From assembly GCA_001579985.1 (NCBI GenBank), contig LRSR01005852.1, positions 1-22,545 on the forward strand: 22,545 bases of DNA, in the 5' to 3' direction. Under the pieces are notes generated by a model, which had not been told where the DNA came from, did no database searches, and saw nothing but the letters and a program-made list of their open reading frames with translations. Below, one piece after another: positions 1-8,988 of this stretch; within the stretch, counting starts at the first letter, position 1; the number at the start of each line of letters is the position of its first letter. A program made the translations under genes and the position numbers. This DNA comes from Hypsibius dujardini (taxonomy: Eukaryota; Tardigrada; Eutardigrada; Parachela; Hypsibiidae).

Positions 1-49
<49 letters not shown>

Positions 50-50
50 G
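1..50. repeat. (TCTG)n microsatellite, runs off left edge
   Basis: About twelve perfect TCTG units start at the first base, so the tract continues outside the window. On the minus strand it reads CAGA and lies directly after the splice donor of the candidate exon at 57-157, placing it inside that exon's intron. Confidence 0.95.
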
Positions 51-56
51 TCCTAC

Positions 57-157
57 CTAATGGTTGTGCATCCATGGGGGATGATCCGGGGAGTCCACCG
101 TTCCCAGCTCCAGCGGCATACTCAATCTGCTTGTCAGCCATTCCTGTATCTCTCCGC
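57..157 (-). CDS. Candidate first coding exon of an unidentified minus-strand gene (partial)
   Basis: On the minus strand, a good acceptor (TTTCCAG) ends just right of 157 and a good donor (AG|GTAGGA) follows 57. Between them an ATG at 141-139 opens a frame of 28 codons plus one base, starting MADKQIEYAAG and containing GNGGLPGSSPMDAQPL. The ATG context (AGGAATGG) is reasonable. The segment is GC-richer than its surroundings and is followed by a CAGA tract, as many confirmed exons here are. I do not recognise the protein. The remaining exons would lie off the left edge. It could be a chance open frame; support is limited to splice signals and composition. Confidence 0.35.
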
Positions 158-1459
158 CTGGAAAGAAAGATCCGAATTACTGTAAGATCCCACGAGGAGA
201 GACGCTGACAATTTCTCCTCCATTTTTAAGTACTAAAGCTCTAGAAACGCGAACGTGACATTTAATCACGGCGACTTTTGAATCTATCCAGTGGAGGAGG
301 GCAAGGTATTGCCCGGAACTTTTTTCAAATACCACCACACTTACGATTTTTGCTATTCCTCGACGATGCACGGAGATGTGAAGTTGCTTAAAGGGAATGA
401 GGATAGCTGAGCATGCAAGAAGTGGGGGAAGAGATTGATGAACAACAAGGAAATGCAAAAGTGAAAACAGGCAAATGAAATTTCTAAATTTCTCGAACGC
501 CGACCCAGCCCACTGGCCCAGTCCACTCGCCCAGTTAAAAAGTTCAATGACTGTTTGGATTTTTCCCTCGCAAGGTGTGGTGGACCGGATACGTATCTTT
601 AATTATCATATAATTCCGGCTTTGCGTACAACTCGCAGCCTCATTTACGGTCACCCCTACTATTCGTCGTCAACAACACAACTCTCAGCCGGAAGAAAGA
701 AAATGAACATCAACGGAATATGAAAGATGACAAGAGGGACATGCGAACACAGCAAGAACAATACTCGTAATTTAAATCCAAGTTTCGGGGGCAAAATCAA
801 CAGGGCAGGTACAGTTAGCCCCAAGAAGAACTCTCCTTGCACAACATAGACTTTTGCGCATAGAGAGATGTGGTGCGACAGGTGTAACAATAGGATGTCC
901 TTGATATTAAGTAATGCAGGTAATTAAAGCTTTTCCAACTGTCCAGTCATTTCGTTTTTTAAACATGTTCCCACAACTTTTTCTCATATTTGATACGCGT
1001 TTTATCAGGTTATCAGTTATTCTCTGTCGTTTTGGGTCTTGGTGACAGCCACAACTTGTGTGGAAGTTGTGATTCCAGGATGGCTCATTCCAGTGCCCTT
1101 ACCTCATACTGTTCTTTGTCGCGTCTTTAGACCGTGGGTTTGAGCACATAAGTACGCAAAATGCAATGCTGCCTCATAAAACTGTTGCATGCAAAAGAAG
1201 AAAGAATTGACGCAACCAATCGACCAAGCATTACAAAACTCAATCTGGACCGACATCAATTTAGATGTTCAGTTCCGTTTATGGAACGCGTAAAAAAATA
1301 GAAAATGCATCAACAAAAGATGAAGTCATATATTGCAACGAAGTGAAAAGACTCTACGTGTAAAATCAAGTTAGTCCAACACTGAAACGCAACACTATAC
1401 AATCAATTGATCTATCACTCAATCAAGACAAACATGTAACATACTTCGACGAATCAGAT
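158..1459. other. Non-coding stretch, no gene seen
   Basis: AT-rich sequence with no open frame that has convincing splice sites or a recognisable protein. The longest frames (for example 475-723 plus, 660-890 minus) look like chance. A small hairpin with 8-base arms (CACAACTT/AAGTTGTG) occurs near 1050-1072. Confidence 0.5.
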
Positions 1460-1708
1460 CAAGCAATCAATCAATCAATTTGTCTATCTGCTTACTGCTT
1501 GTCCCGTAATTCCCGTAATCAATGCCTTGCGTTGTTTGCCATCGCCGCTGGACTGTGCCGCAGATGCACTGGAACTGCTTGCCATTATACCCTCAAATAC
1601 TCCACGAGATTCTGAAATGAGAAATGGCATTACCATTTGCCTTCATAATCACCACATCATCGACACCCTCAATCAAACAAAATGGCATATAATTGATTGA
1701 TTGATTGA
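1460..1708 (-). repeat. Left arm of a long inverted duplication carrying a GMDS-like exon
   Basis: The segment is repeated in reverse orientation at about 2636-2884. Both arms are bordered by ATCA/TTGA tetranucleotide tracts and contain the same exon-like core. The coding core differs at only two of 87 bases between arms, while the roughly 100 bases upstream of the start codon differ at about one base in five. Confidence 0.85.
1499..1585 (-). CDS. GMDS: First-exon copy of GDP-mannose 4,6-dehydratase, minus copy (partial)
   Basis: Twenty-nine codons from an ATG at 1585-1583: MASSSSASAAQ, a short linker, then KALITGITGQ. This ending is the signature N-terminal beta-strand and glycine-rich NAD(P)-binding turn of GDP-mannose 4,6-dehydratase, the enzyme that starts GDP-fucose synthesis in the cytosol. 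In the family GITGQ is followed by DGSYLAE, and no exon encoding that was found. Here GQ is followed by GCA and then a GTAAGC donor, so this copy would add one alanine. Reading leftward, downstream exons could lie outside the window. It may be a true first exon or an orphan duplicate. The family match rests on about ten residues. Confidence 0.5.
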
Positions 1709-2635
1709 AACACGCGAAGCACGGCGGTTAAGTGAAGGATGAACGGCGGAAAATACGCACCAATCAAAAACAGGCGAAATACATTTCCACCAATCCGATA
1801 GTGACGTTTTGTTTCCGCTAAATTTTCCAGTCTACAGATTCCACTCTTTTATCCTCACTTTGCAACCTCACTCCTGACGCATTTATTTCGCAATCTTATT
1901 TAAGACAATTTTTTGAACTAAATCTTTACAATTATTTATTACCTTGCAAAAGAAACTGGAGCTATTCGCGCCTGAATATGAATAACTCCGGTTGGTTTCC
2001 CTAAATTACTGAAATGGAAGTGGAAATGCCATTAGTTTGTACTGGAAAAGGACTCGTGTAAATGGAATTGAATTTGCTTGCCGTGGAAAAATGACTCAAA
2101 TTCTTGAGCCGTTGTTGACATTTTTCATGAGATTTCCCAACGTAAACGGGGTTTGTTTTTCTACCTCTGACGGGACAGTAGATTTGTAATCTCGGTTGTA
2201 ACCGTCTGTCTTAAAATTGCTCAAGGCAAGCGTGATCATCTGCTTGGACCTTCGAATTGGGGAATATTGTTGGAAAAACCAGAAGATTCTTTCTCCGCCA
2301 GGAGACCTGCAATTCTTTTTTGCACTTTCGTTTGAAACTATTTTGCCGTAAGTAATAATATTTGTGTATGGGTGGTGGTAAAGTGAGCGATGCATTTCTT
2401 ATGTGAAGAAGATCGTATTTCAGTGGGAGAATTCTCCAGCTTCATCGCAAGTTTGAGTGATTTAACCAACTTCGACGGAGAATTTTCCCTGCTTTTTTCT
2501 TTGTTCCGCCTTTTTGTGTGGTTCAAAGTTTAATGTCTCACCAAAAAAAGTATAGATTAACGAATCAAAACTCGAAACTCCAGAGATGTCAGCCAGAAAC
2601 ATGCGATTGCGGAGAATTCGAATCAAGCAATCAAT
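1709..2635. other. Spacer between inverted GMDS-exon copies, no gene seen
   Basis: About 930 bases of AT-rich sequence between the two arms. Because the two copies diverge from here, any promoters for them would lie in this spacer. I see no clear TATA box or CCAAT cluster, and no open frame with splice signals. Confidence 0.45.
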
Positions 2636-2884
2636 CGATCAATCAATCAATCATATGCCTTTTCGTTTGATTGACGTTGTCGATAACGCGAAGATTATGA
2701 AGACAAATGGTAATGCCATTTCTCTCTTCAGATTCCTGTGGAATATTTGAGGGTATGATGGCAAGCAGTTCCAGTGCATCTGCGGCACAATCCAGCGGCG
2801 ATGGCACACAACGCAAGGCATTGATTACGGGAATTACGGGACAAGTAAGCCGATGAACAGATGGATGGATTGATTGATTGATCG
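2636..2884 (+). repeat. Right arm of the inverted duplication carrying a GMDS-like exon
   Basis: Reverse-oriented partner of 1460-1708. It begins and ends in ATCA/TTGA repeats, includes a splice-acceptor-like stretch (TCTCTCTTCAG, 2721-2731), the 29-codon frame, and a GTAAGC donor at 2845. Confidence 0.85.
2758..2844 (+). CDS. GMDS: First-exon copy of GDP-mannose 4,6-dehydratase, plus copy (partial)
   Basis: Twenty-nine codons (an extra in-frame ATG lies at 2755) that differ from the minus copy by one residue, T for K at position 17, plus one silent change. The frame ends KALITGITGQ exactly at a strong GTAAGC donor in phase 0. The next expected GMDS residues (DGSYLAE) are not encoded anywhere I could find to the right. 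The next good exon on this strand (3284) belongs to the MadBub gene and also starts in phase 0, so splicing between them would keep frame. Retention of the coding core against drifting flanks suggests selection or gene conversion. Function as GMDS is unproven. Confidence 0.5.
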
Positions 2885-3283
2885 AGCGATTCATTGCAGT
2901 TATTCGATAGATTTGGTCGTGTGTGTGCCTTGACTGATAGATATCCGCTACATCCGCAGGACGTAGAAAAGAAACGGATTTGTTGCCTGCTTGATCGGGG
3001 GGTTCGTTGTAAGCGATTCGCGGGAGAGGCCGGCTTCACTCAACGTGTCGGGGACATGGTCACTCGCAGTGGATATCCTCTCGCACCGGAGAGAACCGTA
3101 AGCCGAAGACATTTTTCCTGAGCCGGATCATTGAAAACATTTCTTCTCATAAAAAACTTACAAAAAATTTCGCCCTCTTAGAGATTGCTTCGTTGGCTTG
3201 ATTGGTCGTTCAATAGATCGATCTATCGATCACTTGATTTAAGGGGATTTGCATTATTTACAATTCCCTTCTCATCTTTGCAG
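2885..3283 (+). other. Region upstream of the MadBub exons, no clear exon
   Basis: A 75-codon frame at 2894-3121 follows a TTGCAG acceptor-like site but matches nothing I recognise and ends in a stop without a good donor. A polypyrimidine tract (CCCTTCTCATCTTTGCAG) at 3266-3283 is the acceptor for the next exon. Confidence 0.4.
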
Positions 3284-5920
3284 GCCGGTCACATCTGCAT
3301 CTGCGATGACCACAAGGCGTATATCCTGAAGCTCAAACCCACACCTCACGCCCAACCGGCTCACGCCCAACCGACTCATGCCCAACCGACTCATGCCCAA
3401 CCGGCTCACGCCCAACCGGCTCATGCCCAACCGACTCACGCCCAACCGACTCACGCCCAACCGGCTCACGCCCAACAGGCGATAGTAGCCACTCAACGGG
3501 CTGTGTCCAGTGGCGCTTTTCCAGGTAAGTTGTACTCACTCACACTCACAAGGCGTCGGAATCTTAGCCGACACGCCAATCTGCTTGAATGTTTTTCTCG
3601 CAGATAATGAACTGAATATGCACACTTTAGAAATATATATTTTAGGCCCTCGACAGGGCCTAAAATAGCTAAAAACCAATGATCTACAACCCCCTGGGGG
3701 CGGGGCGCATCCCGCCCCCGGGGGTGAATTTCTGCAGTTTCCTCAACTGTTCACGAGTTATTCCTTACGAATTATCATCATTAAAAATTAGGAATATAAA
3801 TCATTAGGACAATCAGACGCTTTCCCCCCGTTCGAGACCCGCCCTCTCCCCCCTTGCCGCAAAAGTCCCCCTAATATCGAGGGGGTGATCGCATATCTCT
3901 TCGGATTTAAACTTTTTTAATCATCGACATTTTGGAAAATAAAGATGCACATTTTTTTTAAGTTTGAATTTTGTGTAATAATAGAAACCATTTTAGGCCC
4001 TGGCCCTAGAGCCTTTGGTCTTGGCGAGGAGAAAATGGTAGGGTCCCTTCTGCACTGACCGCTTAACCATTGACTTCAGTGGTTGATTGCTTGATCTAGT
4101 CCCATTTATAGCTAAATTATATTTTTTCCATATAGTTTCCAAAAAGAATTAGAAATAAATAAAATTTCCGTACAACTTTGTGCTATGATCCGGGGCTTGA
4201 TTGATTGATTCATCAGCCACGTTGCCGAAGTTTCATTTTCTTGATCCCAACAATCTTTTTTTGGAAAACGGTTGATTCCAATATTTTTGTCACCCTTCTA
4301 CTCCAAATTCAATTTGGATTCGATTGACATCAGCAGAATCTTATTTAGATGCCAGGGGGCGGAGCTTTGGCTTAGTATGAATATAATCTTCGTCAGGATA
4401 TCGGAGAAATGATCCAGAGCTCCGCCCCCTGGCATTTAAATAAGATTTTGCTGATGTCAGTCGATTCCAAATCAAATTTGGAGTGGAATAATGACAAAAA
4501 TATTGGAATTAAACGTTTTAAAAAAAATAAGTTTTACATTGGTTGGGATCAAACAAATTGAAACTTCGGAAACGTCGGTAATGAATCAATCAATAAAGCC
4601 CTGGACCATAGCACAAAGTTGTACGGAAATATTTTCCCTTAATCTTGGAATCTGCATTAATTACAGACATCAGTAAACCGGTGACCGCCGGAGCGCGGAG
4701 TATTCCCTTGGTCAGCGGCAACCAGCCTCGCCCGCCACCTCTACTCTCCGCCATTCATCCCGCCGCAACCACGGGCATTATAAAACAACCCAGCAGCAGC
4801 AGCAACTCCATAGAGTCCTCACCCAGCGACTCGAGTCAGTCCATCAAATCGCAACTGAGCCGTACGAGCAAGTTCGCGATGGGAAAGAAACCGCGCGACA
4901 GTCTGTGCATCAAACGGTACGAGCAAAATAGTCGACGAAGTTACAGTCGACGACAAGATTGAGTACACTGGAGGGTCAGGGGAATGGGCAAAAGGGGCGG
5001 GACAGGGGGTGGTTTTCAAACAATGGAACAATCAAGGCGCCATGCACATATTACGTAATAAAAAAATGGCCTTTTTCGACCACCCAGATAATCAAAATTC
5101 TACTGGAGGGTGGGGCCTATTTTAGTGGTGAGTAATCAAGGGTCCAGACCACCCACCTACCCTCCTTTGATGCGAATGCGGTCCAACCGCCTGACCACCC
5201 TCTGCCCCGCCCCTTTTGCCCATACCCTGGACCTTCCAGTGTACTCAATCACCTGACCACCCCCTGCTCCGCCCCTTTTGCCCATACCCTGGACTTTCCA
5301 GTGTACTCAGTGTTGTCGTTGATTGTAAACCAAACGATGACTTTAAAACATGTAACAATTCATTTATTAGTTTGGGTTTCTGTAGTTACTAAAAAAGTGT
5401 TCCAAAATAATTAGCAACTAAATTTAAACGGCAAAACAAGTTTGGGGAAATGTGAACATGAACTAAACATGTAAACTAAAGAAATTAAAACTAAAATATG
5501 ATTATAAATAGAATTATTCCTAGTTTCGCTTAGTTTTTTTAGTTGAACTACAGTTTAGTTTTTGGCATTCCAGGTACGAAGAATTGCGCGCTCCCCGGCC
5601 GCAGGCGCAAGATGAGGAGGACGAGGAGGACGAGCGGGACAGAAGCCAAGAGGTGCTCAGGTCGGATGGGAACTCGCCGGGCGACGGCAACAGTTTGGGA
5701 AGTTGTGGTGGCTCCCAGAATACTCAGTTCGGCTCGGTGGAGAAGAATGGCGCGGATGACGACAGCGGGTGGGGCAGTTACGGGGTTTACCGGGAAGTGA
5801 GTTTGCCGGCGTCGCAGCCGATATCGCAGACCGTCACTCAACCGAAATCCGGTGAGCTGGTTGATTGTATTAATGTTTTGCCTGCCGGTTTGTCTGTCTG
5901 CCTGTCTATATCTGTCTGAG

Positions 5921-5984
<64 letters not shown>

Positions 5985-6585
5985 TATATCTGTCTGAGTG
6001 TCTGTCTGTCTGTCTGTCTGTCTGTCTGAATGTCTGTCTCACTGTCTCACTGTTTTGCCATTTCCAGACAAACCTCTCCCTCCAGTGCAAATGGCAAGCA
6101 TTCCCATGGAGCACGGAGCGATATTCAAGTGGGACGCGGTAAAGTTCCCGTCCGGTCTGAACGAAGTCTCATTTGAAGAGAATCTTGCATCCCATTACCG
6201 TGGTCGAACGGTTCACCCTCAACCAACGACAACGTTGGATGTGGCGAATTCCGAGACGAAATTGAGCACTGTTTCCTCGACTCTCGTGGACCATGCGAAA
6301 ATGACTGAAAAAACGCAGGTAACGTTTGGCGTCGTCGCCGAAGTGAAGACGTGGGTGACTATTCCACCGAATGAGACTCTGGCGACGCCCCCGCCGGCGG
6401 CGGTGAGGACAGCGATGGAGCAGCCGCCGCCAGCTGTGAGTCGGATGGAGTTGGAGTTGACGGAGAAACTCAAAACTGCCAACGAGCTGTTGCAGCGGGA
6501 GAAAGAGCAAGTTCTGCGAGAGAAGGAACTGGTGCAACGAGAGCAGGAGCTGCGGACTTGTGCGGAAAACAAATTGCAGAGTGTA

Positions 6586-6621
<36 letters not shown>

Positions 6622-7393
6622 CGTCTATCTGTCTGTCTATTTGCTTGTCGATCTGCTTGTCTGCTTGTTTGTCTGTCCGTCTATCTGTTTGTCTGTCTAT
6701 CTGTCTATTTATCTGTCTGGGCTATGCACCTTGTTTGTCTGCCTGTTTGTCTGTGTATCTTTCTCCCTTGTCTGCTTGTCATTCCTGCAGTCAGTCTTTT
6801 CCATTCTCCGTTTTAACATTTTTTTTCCACTGCAGTTGCAGACCCAGCTAGCGTTGAAGGAAAAGGACAGACTGGACGTCATCGACTTGGTCGAGAGAAG
6901 CAACCGCGCCGCTGCCGCGGCCCAGGAAGAGCTCCGACGGCTCAAGGACGTCCAGGCGGAGAACGGACACCTCAAACACGAAATCATGGAATGCCGGGAG
7001 TGGTCTGCCGCGGAACGCAGGCTGTCTGACGTGCGCTACCACACCGCCCGCGACATACTGCAGAGCGTGACCGCGTCCCTGTCCATCTTCAGCCGGGACA
7101 TGGCCAAAGTGGACGGGGACGCTGGGGACGCTGTCGAGGCAGTTGTGCAGTTTGCCCACACGGTTCGCGGGAAGTTGGATCCAATTATTGCGGCGCGGCA
7201 GGGCGCTGGATCGGACGACCTGTTAAAGGTGCTGCGGACGGAGACGGACGAACTCGGGCGGACTGTGCACGACTGGAAGGCGAGGATGGATAGCAAAGCG
7301 ACTGCTGCTGCAAAGGCGGCGGCGACTGGAGAAATTGTTCAGGTGATAGAAAGCCTTCTCGATTCACATTGCCTATCGTCATTGTCTGTCTAT

Positions 7394-7436
<43 letters not shown>

Positions 7437-8307
7437 CTTGCCTGCTTGTCTGCCTGTCTGTCTGTCTGTCTGCCTGTCTGACTGCCGTCTGTCTGTCTGT
7501 CTGTCGCTTTGTCGAACTAATTGTCTACGCTTCTTAATTCCATCTCCTTTCCCCTTAGACACGACCGAATGACACGTCAACGTTTGGCGACGATGAGAAT
7601 GCCGCCCTCCGCAGTGCCACCCGTTCCTCCCTCGCACCCTCATCACAGCAGTCCAATCGGACCAACCCCGAGATCCGAGCCATGTGGAACGACCAAACCA
7701 CTTACAACCAGACTATGGATATGACATCGAACCGCGAGCCACCGCCGGCGCGAATGTTCTCCGATCCACCCAGGTTAGGCGGTGGGGGAATCGCTATTTT
7801 CGAGGACTTGAGTCAGTCCTCGAGTCAGCCGACCGTTGGTCCAACGGATACTGACAGTGGGGCCTTCAAGCCGATGGCACCCATCCGGCAGAGTTTGGCA
7901 CCGAGAAAGTCGGTGAAGCAGAAGCAGATGGAGGCAAGTCTTATTGATCCAATTTAGACATTCAATAGACAAGTATTTAAAAATAGATGTAAATGCATGT
8001 TGATCAGGTTGAATAACGAGCACATGAACTTGTACTCTTGCAGTCGAGCCCCTCTGAAGATTCAGAGAATTTGCCAATGTTCCCACAGATACTGCCTCCG
8101 CAACCGCTGCCGTTCAATATTTTTGTGGACGCGTCAGTGTACGGACAGCAGACGGACTACCTGCCCGCTATTCGACCAGCGGTGAATGATGGAGTGATGT
8201 TCGAGAAGGAGAATGAGGATGACAGTGAGAATACACCACCATTTGATGCCATTCAGGCCGACTTGGTATGGCCGACTTCGTTGAAGAAGACATCCACAGT
8301 ACAGCAA

Positions 8308-8353
<46 letters not shown>

Positions 8354-8949
8354 TGACAGACAGACAGATTGTATGTAACTATATGTGCTTTATTTCTTTT
8401 TCCCCAGGCCTCGAAAACCAGCACTCGCCATGTCAATGGCATTCTCAACGAGTCGGTTGACCATCCGGTCGTTCCGTTGGATTGCCTCACCGATAAGGAT
8501 TTCTTCGAAGTCGCTGAGTCAGACAGCGACGGGGAAGCCGATCCCCGCCGAAAACTTTTCTCTTTGAAACCTCAACTACCGCCGCCACGTCTTTCTTCGC
8601 AGATGATCTTCGCACCTGCGCCTCAACCACTTCCTCGCAAGAGTATCCCTTTTAATCCGCGTCGCAGTATGGGCCCGTTGGGTGACTTTCAGAATGAATT
8701 CAATATGACCATGCAGCATGATACCGGGCGGAAGAGTATGGGTGGGCCGCTGGATCAGACGTTGTTGGTACCTCAAGAATTGGATCAAGAGTTGTTTTTT
8801 GAAAGGTAAGCAAGACCGAATACTGAATCTGAATGAGAAAGAAATTTAGCAACAGCCCTACAGACAGAACAGTCGATACTTTCACACCCAGTTGTAGATC
8901 AGCGGAAAGACTGACAAACAGACGCACAGTCAGATGGGGAGAGAAAGCG

Positions 8950-8988
<39 letters not shown>

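Noticed and set aside
2894-3121. A 75-codon frame just before the MadBub exons, considered as the missing TPR or GMDS exon 2
   Set aside because: It contains neither TPR/MadBub N-terminal residues nor DGSYLAE, and it ends in a stop without a donor.
4491-4676. Plus-strand frame ending beside the exon at 4667
   Set aside because: It reads through the right arm of the foldback repeat and is out of frame with the MadBub exon.
6169-7296. Minus-strand frames opposite the MadBub exons (for example 6169-6537, 6848-7159)
   Set aside because: Shadows of GC-rich coding exons on the plus strand; no splice logic or recognisable domains.
5852-7537. Long frames encoding SVCLSVCL- or TDRQTDRQ-type repeat proteins, here and across all TCTG/CAGA tracts
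   Set aside because: They are translations of tetranucleotide repeats lying in introns or intergenic DNA; the flanking exons splice around them in correct phase.
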